A stretch of DNA of 64,000 bases, from the NCBI GenBank assembly GCA_025526915.1, contig JAHLKH010000028.1:62001-126000 (forward strand). The letters are read 5' to 3'. A program made the translations under genes and the position numbers. This DNA comes from Entophlyctis helioformis. Taxonomy: Eukaryota; Chytridiomycota; Chytridiomycetes; Chytridiales; Chytriomycetaceae. Positions 22,261 to 39,010 of this stretch are shown one piece after another. Numbering within the stretch: position 1 is the stretch's first letter; the number at the start of each line of letters is the position of its first letter. The notes beneath the pieces were generated by a model that saw only the letters and a program-made list of their open reading frames with translations, was not told where the DNA came from and did no database searches.

Positions 22261-24916
22261 TGCAGGGGCCGGTGCTGCTTCACTCGGATGTGCCCGTGGC
22301 TGCGTTGCATCTGTGGACCAACGGTTGCATTGCGCTGTCAGTCAAGGCACAGACATGCACGCAAGTGCTGGTCGTTGACTTGGACAGGCTGTTGCGCGAT
22401 CGCAGGTCGGACGGAGTCGGACAACCGCCGCCTCGCATACAGACACGGGACGCTGTGTCTCGACGGATCAGCATAGAGGCAAGCCTCGCGCAGCGATCGA
22501 CGCTTGGCATGGGCATGGCGCATGCACTGACTCGGCGAGCCGTTGGATGCATGGCGTCCAGGCCGGCTGGCTGTTGATGGCATCGTTCTCCATGGGGGCG
22601 TTGCTGTCCAGCACAGACTGTGGCGGACTGCGGGTTTCGTTCAAGACATGGCCGCAACTCGGCAGCAGCAGCGATCTCTCCGTTGTGCCGGGCCAAACAG
22701 CGGATATCTGGACAGACCACGTTACGCCGTCTGCACTGCTGGTGGCGCACCGTAGCGATCTGTCTCCAAACACGGCATACATGGCAGACTCGGCAACACA
22801 GTATCCAGCGACCGATGCGCTGCCTGCTGATCTGGCCGCTGCGTTGTTTGGATCGGATGCGATGGGCGTGCTGGCAGGCAGGCCAGATGGAATGCTCTAC
22901 GCATCAGGATTTTCTATCCAAGGATCGTTCTCGCCGTCTCGTTGCATAGCGTCGTTGCAGAGTCCGATTGTCGCCATTGCTGCTGTCCGTATCGGCAGCA
23001 ACCGCATGTCCAAGACTGCAAACACCGTCATTGTTGTTTCGTAGGTCTCCTTGTCCGGCTGGCTGGTCGAGTGCTATGGTCGTTTGATTGACGGTGATTG
23101 CAATGGCAGATGCAATGCTGTCCTTGTCCTTGACATTGACAACTTGGCCCTGCGATGTCGGCAGCTCTTTGTATCGGCATCTGTTCTTTGCGCAACGGCA
23201 ACAAACGTGTGTTGTTGAGCTTTGAAGCATGGGCCGTCCTGCTGACCTCTTGCGTCGGCAGAATCACCTTGTCGTCGCGGTGGACCGTGGCGCGCTCGCG
23301 TACATATCTCTGGCATCGCTTGCAAGCCACGGCAAGTGTAGCTGTTTGATGGCTGGTAGTCTTGCAGCCGGCTCATGGCAGCTGACATGCACATGAACAT
23401 GCACATGCTCACAGCCGACAGGGACTCGATCGCATTGGTTCCGCTGCACAAGGGAGACGGATGGTTCAAGGTTCTTCCTGCGCCTGGCACAGACACAGAC
23501 GCTGTTTTGAGCCTCTCTCTTGATGGCCGATGCGACAGCGTGTCCATACCAACAGATCAGCACGACGTTCCGTGCACGTCTGGACAGATCATGAACAACA
23601 TCCAAGTATGTGCCAAGCCGCCAGTCCATTCTCTCACGAGCGGCACGTGGCTGACATGCAAGTTGCTATCCATCAGAGCCTGCTCAAGGCTTATGAGCCG
23701 CTCGATGCCCAGCGCACTGACTTGCAGAAACAAACCAAGGTGACATCCTTTTACCAACCGTTTTGGTGTTGCCAACACTCGCGACTCACATGAACGCAGA
23801 GTCTGGCCAAGGCACTTTCAGCACTTGATAAGCCGCGCGCACTACTGGAGCGACTGCGCAAACTGTCGCTGCAGCGGTCATCTCCCAGTGATCCGCCCGT
23901 TTTCACCTGCCTGCTGGAACCTGCTGCGATTGGCGGGCGGCCGTGTGTCGTCGCGTCAGTCACTTTGCGCACAACACTCGTCTTTGACGCGGGCTGGATC
24001 AGTGAGTTTGCCATCTGGATGCGACAATAGTGGCATGCCTAACCCATGCTGCGGCGGCAGTGTCTATGGCGTTTGAGCCGACCACCGCCGAGAGCGGGAT
24101 GACGAGTCGATCGGTTGTGTCTGTGCCACTCCACGCTCTCTACGAAGGAATCCCATGGTACTTGCCACAATCATATCCAGCAGCGATCGCCACAATGCAT
24201 GCACTCACTCTTGCTCAAGGACATGGACGGCAGGTTTGCCGACTCTCAGCCTCCCCATGACCGTGGTGCTGTCACTGGGATACGCGCCATCGGATGCCTC
24301 TGTCCCGCTTTCCATTCCAGCCGGACAAGCGACCAGCACACCGCTCCATCAGTCGCGGTTTGACATGTTTGCGTTTGTAATGCCGGCCATCGACGGGCCG
24401 CAGCCCCAGCCGCACGCCGCACACCAGGCACACCGCATGTCCATCCAAACAGGACCGGCAGGTCTGGACGCCGACCCAGCCGACACGCCACCGCACGCGT
24501 TCGATGCTGAGGCGACACACAGACCGGCACGACTCCAGCCAGTCACGTCCAGTGTGGATCTGCTCTTGCCAGTCATGGCGGGCATGACGGCCGACGAGAT
24601 GTATCCGTCGATCCTTATCGCGCTGCTCGACAGTCTGGTTGTCCACGAGCGGCTGGACGAAAGCGGGGATCGGTTGGCCAAGCGACTGCTGTGGGACGCG
24701 ACGCATGCCGTGTTCTGGCTGCCACCGTTTGAGCATCGCTGCAGCGTGCGTCTGACGTGCCAGAGCGGGGAGGCGAGTGCGCACGAACTGCGGATACAGA
24801 TCACGGTCGAGTGCGCACATGCAGACACTGCACACTGCGTCGCAAGCCTGCTGCAAAAGGCTGCCACGCTGTTCTTTGATGCACGCGTTGCTGATGGTCA
24901 AAGCGTTGTGACATGA
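22261..24916 (+). CDS. FAAP100-like Fanconi anaemia core-complex protein
   Basis: Multi-exon gene; exons approximately 22261-22404, 22557-23042, 23240-23338, 23365-23606, 23645-23739, 23801-24001, 24065-24210 and 24225-24916. The 5' end is unresolved. Recognised by conserved order of segments rather than one motif: an LFGSDAMGVLAGRPDGMLYA block followed by SLQSPIVAI (beta-propeller region), a VLSLSLDGRCDSVSI strand, the coiled segment QRTDLQKQTKSLAKALSALD, then RPCVVASVTLRTTLVFDAGW, and a C-terminal domain from DLLLPVMAGMTADEMYPSIL to the stop. In animals FAAP100 with FANCB and FANCL forms the catalytic module that ubiquitinates FANCD2-FANCI at crosslinks. Such genes are absent from yeasts. 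Assignment is from remembered family features, not a search. Confidence 0.65.
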
Positions 24917-25169
24917 GCAGCCACCGGTATATGGGAGTTTCGAATGATGTTTTTATCGTTGCAAGCTGTTAACCAACACCAGACAATCGCGCCAGTCCAG
25001 CCATGGGCAGGCTAGCTATGGACGGACGGGCCTGGGACGTGGCGGAAATAAGCGGGCAGGTAGTGCGGGGGTGGCGGGTTGCGGTGGGGTGATGGGGGAT
25101 AGTTAGAAGCGGGAGTAGCTACAGAGAGGATGCGCGTGTGTCGAGTGTGTCGTTGAAACACATCGGCGT

Positions 25170-26942
25170 CTACTGCTGTGCGCACTGCACGCTGGGGCCA
25201 CCCTGCTGCTGCTCGTCGTCCTCGTCCATGGCAGACGGGCCGTTTGACCGTCTCTCCTGCATGGGGTCGACCGTAGCGAGCACAACCTCGTCGACAATGG
25301 CGTGCGAGATGTTGGGGAGCGGCTGGCGGGGAGGCAGGATCTTCTCGAGGGCGGCGTAGTGTGCGGCTTCTGCCCAGTTGGGGGGAGGGAAGATGATGTC
25401 AAAGGTGACGAACATGGCACCCTTGTCGTACGGACGCCTGTAGGTGGGCATGCCCTCGTTGTTGATGACCTTGGTCTCTCCGGGCTTGATGACCTCGCCC
25501 TGGAGGATGGTGACCAGCAGAACGCGGTCATCAAGGTGGGGAATCGCGAGCTGGCCGCCGGCCAGAGCAGTGAGCAGATCGATCTTGGCCTCGTAGTAGA
25601 GGTCGCTGCCCTTGCGCTTGAAGCGCTGGTGGGGCTTCTCCTCGAGCACGATGATGATGTCGCCGGGAATGATGCCTGGTGCCTGGTCACCCTCACCGGT
25701 GAACGTGATCTTCTGGCCGTCCTGCATGCCCTTGTCGATGTGGACTTCGAGGATCTTGCGCTCCGTCGACACCTTCTTGCCCTTGCAGTCCTTGCATCTG
25801 TCCTTGTCACGGATGATCTCGCCCTCGCCGTTGCACTCGGGACATGTCTGCTGCATCTGCTGGATCATAGGGCCGAGCTGGCGCATGGTGATCCGGATGC
25901 CGCGACCGTTGCAGCCCGTGCAAGACTTCATGGCACCCTCCTTGCCGCCCTTGCCGTCGCAGCCGGGGCAGAGCACCTGCTTCTGGAGCGCCAGCTTTGA
26001 GGTCTTGCCCTTGTACAGGTCCTCGAGCGAGACCTTGAGCGCGTGGGCCATGTCCTTGCCCTTGCGCGGGCCTGAGGAACGGCCACCGCCGCCGCCGCCA
26101 AACATGCCGCGACCAAAGAGGTGCGAGAAGAGATCCTCGGGCGACATGCCGCCGTGGCCGCCGCCCTCGCCAGACAGGCCCTCTTCGCCGTACTGGTCGT
26201 ACACGGAGCGCTTTTGGCTGTCGGACAGGACCTCGTATGCGTGCGAGATGTCCTTGAACTTGTCGCCGGCATCGGGGTTCTGCAGATGCAGCCAATGGCG
26301 GGACGATCCGACGAGAGTGGAGCGGCGTATCAGCACCGGGATATCAGCGAGAATGTTGTTGTGCGGCGATAGGCGAGCCAGCAGGCAGACCGAGCCAGCA
26401 GGCAGACCCACAGCAGGCAGACCACAGCAGGCAGACCAGCAGACGCATATGCAGACGCAGCAGCAAGCGGAATGCAGACGGCAGAGACACAAGACGCAGG
26501 AGACGCCGTCAGCACGGGCACAGCCAGGCAACAAGACAACGAGGCAACGAGACAACAAGGCACGATTCGGGCCACACAGGCGAGCACGGCAAGAGCGAGC
26601 GCACCTTGTCGGGGTGGAACTTGAGGGCCAGCTTGCGGTAGGCTTCTTGAGGTCGGACTGTGGCAGCCAGCGGCATGCAGGATGCGTGCAAGGGACGGCA
26701 AGGTACGGCACGGCACGGCATGGCACGGCACGGCATGGTACGACATAGAGCGACCGAACGACCAGCGCGGGTTGTTGTTGCGGCGGGTTGTCAGCACGGC
26801 ATTCAAGACATGGCAGCGAGGCCAGACGATACAGACTGGACAGACGATACAGACAGAACAGACAGAACAGACTGGACAGACGCACCTCGGAGGCATCGGG
26901 GGCGACCTCGAGCAGGTCGTACAGCTTGGTGTCCTTGACCAT
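25170..26942 (-). CDS. Type I J-domain chaperone (Ydj1/DNAJA1-like), farnesylated
   Basis: Exons 26942-26886, 26657-26605 and 26279-25170. J domain begins MVKDTKLYDLLEVAPDASE and contains HPDK; a Gly-rich linker (GMFGGGGGGRSSGPRKGKD) is followed by four CxxCxGxG zinc motifs (CPGCDGKG, CTGCNGRG, CPECNGEG, CKDCKGKK), the peptide-binding barrels and the C-terminus CAQQ, a CaaX box predicted to be farnesylated and to place it at membranes as for Ydj1. It stimulates Hsp70 ATPase and delivers clients. The middle exon lacks one base (about 26642, inside helix II, after SDLKK), which breaks the frame; the rest is intact, so an assembly error is likely. The introns consist largely of CAGACAGG and GGCACGGCAT repeats. 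Confidence 0.92.
   Translation of the reverse strand: MVKDTKLYDLLEVAPDASEVRLSSLFCLFCLYRLSSLYRLASLPCLECRADNPPQQQPALVVRSLYVVPCRAVPCRAVPYLAVPCTHPACRWLPQSDLKKPTASWPSSSTPTRCARSCRARLCGPNRALLSRCLVVLLPGCARADGVSCVLCLCRLHSACCCVCICVCWSACCGLPAVGLPAGSVCLLARLSPHNNILADIPVLIRRSTLVGSSRHWLHLQNPDAGDKFKDISHAYEVLSDSQKRSVYDQYGEEGLSGEGGGHGGMSPEDLFSHLFGRGMFGGGGGGRSSGPRKGKDMAHALKVSLEDLYKGKTSKLALQKQVLCPGCDGKGGKEGAMKSCTGCNGRGIRITMRQLGPMIQQMQQTCPECNGEGEIIRDKDRCKDCKGKKVSTERKILEVHIDKGMQDGQKITFTGEGDQAPGIIPGDIIIVLEEKPHQRFKRKGSDLYYEAKIDLLTALAGGQLAIPHLDDRVLLVTILQGEVIKPGETKVINNEGMPTYRRPYDKGAMFVTFDIIFPPPNWAEAAHYAALEKILPPRQPLPNISHAIVDEVVLATVDPMQERRSNGPSAMDEDDEQQQGGPSVQCAQQ
26280..26885. repeat. Simple-sequence-rich introns of the DNAJA gene
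   Basis: The two introns (26280-26604 and 26658-26885) contain tandem cagcaggcagacc, ggcacggcatg and acagacagaacagactgg type units. The flanking exons are free of them. Comparable repeats fill introns of several other genes in the window. Confidence 0.7.
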
Positions 26943-27166
26943 CTGGCGTGTGTGTGTGTGTGGTTGGGCGGCAAAGCCGGGCGGCTCGACGCGCAGCTTC
27001 TTGTCGGCCCAACGTTCCAAGGAAATCTTGCCGCTTCCACCGCAATCCGCCGGAATCCGCTCCGGCGGCCGCCGCGATGGATGCGATGCAGTCAGCCAGC
27101 CAGCCAGGGTGCTGGCGGCGGACACGCTGGGGACACGCCGGGGACACGCTGGGGACACCCTGAGGG

Positions 27167-27197
<31 letters not shown>

Positions 27198-27445
27198 GCG
27201 AGTGTCTGTCTGGCGAGTGCACGCCCACTGTGCCCATGCCCGCTCTGCCCACTCTGCCCACCCCAACATCAACCCGCCGCCGTGCGTGTCTCTTTCGGGT
27301 CTGTCTGCGCAGAGGCCAAGCGCAGCCAGTAGTATTCGAGCCAACATCCACCATCCATCCATCCCACTGCCCGCTGTCTGCTGTCTGCCTCACACCGCCT
27401 GCCACACAACGCCTGCCACACAACGCCTTGCAAAGCCCGACTGTA

Positions 27446-28795
27446 TTAGAGGCCGCCGTATATGGCCGCCTGCACAAAGATGGTCGCGTCAAAGGCAAAC
27501 ACGCCCACAGACCCTATCAGATACGGCAGCGTCGACGCATAAAAGTGCCCGTCGATCGGCGGGAACCGGAAGATCACCGACCCTGCGTAGCTCACATTGC
27601 CGACAATGGTCATTAGGAACAGCAGCAGGCTCAGCCCCTTGACCGACTGGCGCTTGTAGTTTTCATACACCTGCGGAATGCTGTGGTTGCGTTGGGTCTG
27701 TCAATGAACAACCACCATGCGCGCGTGTCCAGGACTTGCAACTCCACGCATGCCACACCCACTTACCGGCTGGTAAAGTATAAGAAGCCGCAGCACCATG
27801 CCATGACCGACCCAAACGCCTCTTGCCACTCGGCCACCGGCAACCGCGCGTTGCAGAGCGATGCCACCTGCACCTGCACGAGCTCAAAGATCTGCAGGTT
27901 GCGGGCCTGTGCGCCTGGCGTGGCAGACGCAGCCACGAGCCCTGCAACTGCCACGGCCACCGCAGTGACAGTGATGGTGCTGCCTGATGAAGCGGCTGCC
28001 GATCCACTGCGGCTGAGCGTCGTCTTTCCACGCACCACTTTGCCGTCATCAACGCCTGTGCCACGACCATCCGCATCCACGTCCACGTCCGCGTCCACAT
28101 CCACCTCTTCGCCGTCGTCGCGACCGGCAACAGACAACGCCGAGCCCGCATGCCGCCCATCTCCGCCGACCGTCGTGCTGCCATAAAACGAGACGGCTGG
28201 CGATCCGGCAGATCCCAGAGTCGCCTGGCTCTCGCTGGTCGGCAGCAACAAGTACCCGGCGCGACGCAGCCGGCGGTACAGGAATCCGTACCACAGGTAC
28301 TGCAGCGCCAGCGCAAGGTCCGTCAACAGGAAGAACGTGGCCGTCAGTTGCTGTGTGGGCAACTGGTTGGTGAGCGTGGAGCCAAGCAGATTGCACAGGT
28401 CGCCAAACGTCCACAGAAGCACGAGGCCCGCCGACAGGCCGTCAATCGTCTTGCGCTGGTAGTTCTTGATCTGGGGCATGAGCAGAGTGGCCGTGTGTTA
28501 TCAGGCGTGATCGTTTATGACCGCGAGTGACCGCGAGTGACCGTGCGCGGTCGTGTGTTGTCAGGCGGAGGACCACACGGCGATGATGACACGGATGAGC
28601 CAACGCGAAAGCGCCCGTGAGTTTCAAGTGCGCTGCGCTCAGCAACGCATGGAGCCCACCCGAGCCAACGGAGCAGCAGGCACGTACGAGTTGCGGAACG
28701 AGTGCGACGCAGTATGCGACGATGCTGATGAGGCCCGAGTAGAACGACACCTTGTCCGTCGGTGTGTACACACAGTCGCTGAAATACGTCCCCAT
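27446..28795 (-). CDS. PQ-loop repeat vacuolar/lysosomal cationic amino-acid transporter (Ypq1/PQLC2-like)
   Basis: Exons 28795-28688, 28470-27767 and 27680-27446 join in phase. Seven membrane spans with the two PQ-loop motifs split by introns: ALVPQL|IKNYQRKTIDGLS and SRIPQVYENYKRQSVKGLSL. WTFGDLCNLLGSTL follows the first loop, and YASTLPYLIGSVGVFAFD near the end matches the family's last spans. The family exports lysine, arginine and cystine-cysteine conjugates from the vacuole or lysosome to the cytosol. A long loop of about 120 residues, rich in Gly, Ser and Asp, separates the two halves. The first codon may be further upstream: an acceptor-like site just before the chosen ATG and an upstream ORF leave room for another small exon. 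Confidence 0.88.
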
Positions 28796-29412
28796 CCACT
28801 GTACATATCTGTCGGTGGGCGGGAGTCAGTCGCCGGCCGTTTTTTGTTTCTGGCGGCCATGCCCAAAGACGTCGGCTATCGGAAACCCATCCGCACGGGC
28901 CGCCGATAGCGACTGCTGCTGCCAACGAGCGGCTGGATTGCATGCTGCCGCTGCCATCGCATCCGACCGTCCACTTGCCTGTGTCCGTCCACACTGGTCG
29001 GGTCGCAGACACAAGGCAGCGTGCTGTTTGAGTGCGTCCACATGGCCGTTGTGCGATTGTGAATGGAGCGATAACCACAGCCCTCGGCGGGCGTGTTTGA
29101 AACGCTAACGTCAGCTGGCTACGTTGTGGCCGCAGCGTGACAGGCACAACCATCACCGCAGCGTTCAGATCCGTCTCCTCCAACAGCTCCATGCCAGTGT
29201 GCATGCGTTGGCTCTGCGTGTGTTGGCTTCTGATCAAGTGCATCGCATCTGCCCATCAAAGTGAGGAGCAGCAGGGAAGCATTCGGGCAGACTGTATTGA
29301 CTGTCTGACGGCAGCACGGCAGACACAGCCCATCGCCAACAACGCCAGGACCGACGTGAGATGCCCGTGTCCATCCCTTCCCTCTCAGACGCACGTCGTG
29401 CGGCTCTACTCT
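28796..29412. other. Intergenic region between transporter and MAP kinase genes
   Basis: This holds the 5' flank of the PQ-loop gene and the 3' flank of the minus-strand MAP kinase. A minus-strand start MHTGMELLEETDLNAAV near 29230 is open for about 30 codons and could be a first exon of the PQ-loop gene, but it does not join in phase with the exon at 28795. Confidence 0.35.
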
Positions 29413-31873
<2,461 letters not shown>

Positions 31874-32351
31874 GTTGTGCGATGCGTTGGGAAGTCGAAA
31901 ACCGACGCCGCAAACGCATCTTTCATTGCCTTGGGCAGCGGCATGCAGGCGGCAGCCTGTTGACCGCACAATCGCCGCATGGCCGTACGATGGATTGGTA
32001 GCCTGGTGGCTGTTCGGCCTTACGGCATGCGCCGTGGCCGCAGACTGAACGAGATGGCCGCACACTGAACGAGATGGCCGCAGCCAGCCACCACGTGGCT
32101 GCACGGCGCGGCACTGCTCTGCTCTGAACGGCGTGCTGGACAGGCGTGCGATCGCCAGTGGCCGTCTTTCAGTGTATGCCTGTCTATCTTCCTGCCTGTC
32201 TATCTTCCTGCCTGTCTATCTTCCTGCCTGTATATCTGCCTGCCTGTCTATCTGCCTGCCTGCCTGCTCTGTACCAATCCCACATCTGAACCCGCCACTC
32301 GCCCTCAGATCTGCAGTCTGCGCTTTGACGCCAACCCAACAACAGCCCGCG
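31874..32351. promoter_or_regulatory. Shared bidirectional promoter region of the two MAP kinases
   Basis: 478 bases between the two divergent start codons. It contains a tandem copy of gaacgagatggccgca-type units near 32046-32085 and a pyrimidine-rich repeat block near 32178-32268. No TATA box was recognised. Shared regulation is inferred from geometry. Confidence 0.45.
32178..32268. repeat. CTGTCTATCTTC-type tandem repeat in MAP kinase promoter
   Basis: Four to five imperfect copies of a 16-base unit beginning cctgtctatcttcctg, degenerating into CTGC tetranucleotides, 85-170 bases before the start of copy B. Confidence 0.85.
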
Positions 32352-34845
<2,494 letters not shown>

Positions 34846-35084
34846 GATGCGATCGCTCGAGTCCATCTTGCCACTCGATGCCAATCCATCGTGGCTGCAT
34901 CGCCCATCTCCATCGTCAAGCAGTCCGTCCTCCTCAACCACCACCACCACCACCACCACCAAGATCGTGTTACATGCTCGGTTGGCCATCCCATCGCCGC
35001 CGACCCCATCCCACTCCTTTTTTGAATGCCCTCGAATGAACTGTCCGATATCCCTTATCCCGACAATGGCCAACCCCGCCCAAG
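34846..35084. other. Short intergenic region before REV1
   Basis: It contains a CCA/CAC trinucleotide run near 34937-34961 and an AT-richer patch. It serves as terminator of copy B and promoter of REV1; no element is recognised. Confidence 0.4.
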
Positions 35085-38000
35085 ATGGCGTACCAGGGCA
35101 TGCACGACTACATGGTTCTCAAGGGCCGCAAGCAGGCCGAGCAGCGGGCTGCCATTGCCCAGTCCCGCTCGCAGGGCAAGCCGCACATCTTTGCCGGCCT
35201 CGTCTTCTACTTTAACGGCTACCTCGGCGCGGACATGACGCTGTCCGACTTCAAGGACCTGGTCCTCTCGCACGGCGGCACCGTCCGCGACCACTTCTCG
35301 GCCAAAACGACCCACATCATCGCACTGCAGGTGTGGCCCTTCTTTTGGTGCTGCTGCTGCTGCTGCTGCGTCTGCGTCGGTGTCTGCGGCTGACTGCCAG
35401 CGGCTGCGTGCGCAGATGACGGACTCTAAGGTCCGCAGCCTCAACAGACCGGTGATCAGGCCAGACTGGCTGGTCAGGTCTGCCCACGACGGCCGGCTGC
35501 TCAACTGGCAAGACTTTCGGCTGTTCACGGGGCATGCGCCTGGCCAGCGATCGCTGGACGTCTTTCGCCAAGCAGCGACGACTGGCAGTGTTGCTCGGCA
35601 GACGCAACCTGCTCCTGCATCTACTGGGACGGCGAATGCTGCAGCAGCAGCGAGACGCATGTGTGATCCTGTCGTCGCACCGAGCGAGGACGCCGGTGCG
35701 CCACTGTTTGCAACAAGCGATGAAGACTCGGACCGAGATCCAGATCTGGATGCCCAGAAACAGCAGAAGAAACAGCAAAAGAAACAGCAAAAGAAACAGC
35801 AAAAGAAACAGCAGCAGACAGCAGCCGGCCCAATCGACCAAGACGACGCCGACGAGCAGCCTGAAGAGCTCATTGAAGAAGAAGAGCTGCATCAGCCACC
35901 TGGCCGCAGTGGCCGTGCTGAACCACGAGGCTCGGCTGGCAAACCACTCAACCTGGACGATCCGTTCATTCGGTCCATGATATCAACGGCCCCGGGGTTC
36001 ATCCAAAAGTACTTTGCCGCGTCTCGGCTGCACCATCTGAGCACATGGAAAGCGGAGCTGTCGCTCCTCGTGTCGCGACGCATGCAATCCACGGGCAAGC
36101 GGCGGCCGCCTGCGGTCTATGCACCCGACACGGCGCGGTACAAGACGATCATGCACGTGGACATGGACTGTTTCTTTGCGTCGGTTGCGCTGCGGAAACG
36201 GCCTGATCTGGCCAACGTGCCGGTTGTCATTGCGCATTCGAGTGGGCTTGTGTCCGCTGCTACCACTGCTGCTGCTACCACTGGCGCTCTTGCGGTGGAT
36301 GGCAGTGGGCATGGCGAGCCGCCTCAAGGACAGTACAAGTCCACGTCGGATATTGCTTCGTGCAACTATCCTGCCCGCGAGCGTGGCATCAGGAACGGCT
36401 CGTTGCTGGGCAGTGCGCGGGAGAAAGCGCCTGATCTGGTGGTGCTGCCCTACGATTTCCGCGAAATCGACTCTTGCTCCAAGGCGCTTTACGGTGTTCT
36501 CATGGATGCTGGCGACTATGTCCAGGCTGTGTCGTGCGACGAGGCGCTGATCGACGTCACTCTAAAAGTCAAGCAGAGTGTCGAGGCTGTGATGCGCGGC
36601 GCACGTGCAGGCAACATGGGCATGGGCATGGACATGGGCATGGGCATGGAAGACGACGACGATGATGATGGTGAGACTGGCGACAGACATGGCGGGCATG
36701 GCAGCGCCAGACTATCGCGACGCGAGCAAGAGGCGCTTGTCCAAGTGGTGTACAGCATTGCACAAGACATTCGCACACGCATCTTTGATGTTACGGCAGG
36801 CTGTCCAGCGAGTGTGGGCATCAGCAGCAACCCGCTCCTTGCCCGCCTTGCCACCAAACGCGCCAAGCCCAACGGCGTCTACTACCTCAATCCTGCTACT
36901 GCCGCGCGTGATCATCTCGCGCACCTTCCTATCGCCAGTCTGCCTGGGGTCGGGCGAGCCATGGCCCAGAAATGCGAGTCGCTTGGAATGGCAACATGCA
37001 GAGACATTCAGAACCGCTCAGCTGCAACTCTCCGACGCGAGCTGGGGGCCAAGATGGGCAGTATGCTGCACGAGTATGCTCACGGCATAGACGGCCGGCC
37101 GCTGGTCAACAAGGACCGGCAGTCCATCGGGGCCGAAATCAACTGGGCGATACGGTTCCAAACCACGGGCCAGATCCACCTGTTCATGCGCGACTTTTGC
37201 GGCGAGATCTTTGGGCGGCTGGCTGCCCTCGGCGTCTCCGGCGGCCGGCACTTGACCGTCAAGGCCAAGAAACGCGAGTATGAGGGCGAGCCACACAAGT
37301 TCCTTGGTCATGGGCCGTGCTCTGATTTCTCAAAGTCCGTCACGCACTCTCGGTTGCTTGCCAATGCCGAGACGCTGGCCACAGCGGCCATGTCCATGTT
37401 GGCCGAGTTTGGCATTCCACCCAAGGATCTGCGCGGTGTTGGTGTGCATCTGCGGCAGCTCGAGTATGCTGACGGGAGTGCGAGCCATGATGCAGGGCCA
37501 GGACTCAAACAGAAACTCTTGGCGTTTCCCGCCAAGCCCAGCGTTGATCTGCCACTGACACCTACATCCAGGCGGCGTGGGTTAGAGGCGTATCTGGAGT
37601 CGCAGGAGCCGCCACGGAACCAGAACCAGCAGTCAAAGCCCCCGGGGACTCCCACATCCCGAGTCGACGCACTGCGACGGCTGCATCAGGACCGAGCCAG
37701 TAAATCCCCGACACCAGCATCTCCCACGTCTGTTGGATCAGCGTCGCCGTCGACCACCACAAGCCGCGGCACCAAACGCAAGCTGGCCGTCACTGGTGCG
37801 CACCAAGCACCACCAGCCACGCATGTCACGATCCAATCCTTTTTCTCCCCGCGCAAGTCCAAGCTGCTCCAAGACGCGTTGCCTCTGCCTCGGTCCCCCG
37901 AGCCGCCGCGCTCCACCGACCACTTGGAGCAACAAGAGCCCCGTGACCGGCCGTCCAATCCGTCCAAGACACCGTCCAGCCAGGAGATTTTGGAGCGCTA

Positions 38001-38925
38001 TGGTATCCGCCCACATGATATCGACGTGTCGGTGATCAAGGAGCTGCCCGACACGATCCGATGCGAGATGGAGGCGGCAGGTGTGTTCCGCCATCTCGCC
38101 AAGCAGGGCCGGCCTGTCGTGTTACAAAGCGCCAACACCTGGAGCGACGACGACGGTGGCGACGACGATGATGATGATGATGAGATACCGCTTAACAGGC
38201 GACAGCTCAAGCATGGCGGCGGTGGTCATGGGCCCGTGTCGCCGAGTCTGAGACCGAGCAAACGGGCAGGGAGGGTCGAGGTTGCCAGAGGCAAGGAGCT
38301 GGACGAGACGCATCTGCTGCCCAGTGCTTCGCAGGTGGACATGGATATCCTGCATGCCATGCCGCTAGAGATCCAGCAAGAGTACGAGGCCGAGTTTAGG
38401 CGACTGCATGAGCGTGGCGGTGGTCGGCCCACGGCTGCTGTCCCGACTGTCCGTCGTCCCGCTGGACCGAACGCGTCGCGTGGCTCTGCTGCTGGCGGAA
38501 TGGGCCGCTCTGGTCTGTATCGACCTGCTGAGATACCACACCAGCAGCAGCGGCAGCAGGAGGAGAAGCAAGCGCGACCCATCGATCCCACTCCGCTACC
38601 GTATCTTGGCGACAGCAATGACCCCCGCGAGGTTGAGCGCATGCTGTCAGAGTGGATCAGCACCGCCCTGCCGACTGCTGCTGCGCCGGACGATGCTGCC
38701 GTGTCAGAGATAGCCGAGTACCTCGTGGGTCTCGTGGATGCGGAGCAACTCGACTTGGCTTGGCGGCTGCTGCGGATGCTGGGCCGCCGCGTGGGTGCAC
38801 TCAACGGCGATCGTCGCGGCAAGGGCAAGGGCAAGTCCGGCTGGGTCGAGGCAGTCACGGGGATCCACGACGCTGTCCATGCCGCCGTCCTGGCTCGGAC
38901 CGGATGCCATCTCAACCTTGTCTAG
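35085..38925 (+). CDS. REV1: DNA repair protein REV1 (deoxycytidyl transferase, Y-family scaffold)
   Basis: Two exons, 35085-35330 and 35416-38925; 1251 aa. Order: BRCT domain (PHIFAGLVFYFNGYLGADM to RPVIRPDWLVRS, split by the intron), a Lys/Gln repeat linker, Y-polymerase core with MHVDMDCFFASVALRKRP, YPARERGIRNG, AVSCDEALIDV (catalytic acidic pair), CPASVGISSNPLLARLATKR, LPGVGRAMAQK, then the little finger; a TIQSFFSPRK PIP-like motif; two ubiquitin-binding motifs (ILERYGIRPHDIDVSVIKEL; DMDILHAMPLEIQQEYEAEF); and a C-terminal REV7/polymerase-binding domain ending at 38925. It inserts dCMP opposite lesions and organises translesion synthesis. An insert of Met/Gly and poly-Asp lies between palm blocks (near 36610-36670). 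Confidence 0.95.
35757..35817 (+). repeat. In-frame KQQKKQ-type repeat in REV1
   Basis: Tandem 12-base units of the form cagcaaaagaaa encode alternating Gln and Lys pairs in the linker between BRCT and polymerase domains; likely length-variable. Confidence 0.9.
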
Positions 38926-39010
38926 AGCCTGATCCTACAGCCACTGCACCAATAGATGACGCTCTGTTCATTCTGAATGTGCGCGAGGTACCAAAGGGAG
39001 GAGGAAGAGA

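Noticed and set aside
32178..32268. CRISPR-like array (regular short repeats)
   Set aside because: Units are contiguous with no spacers and occur in a eukaryotic promoter; it is a simple tandem repeat.
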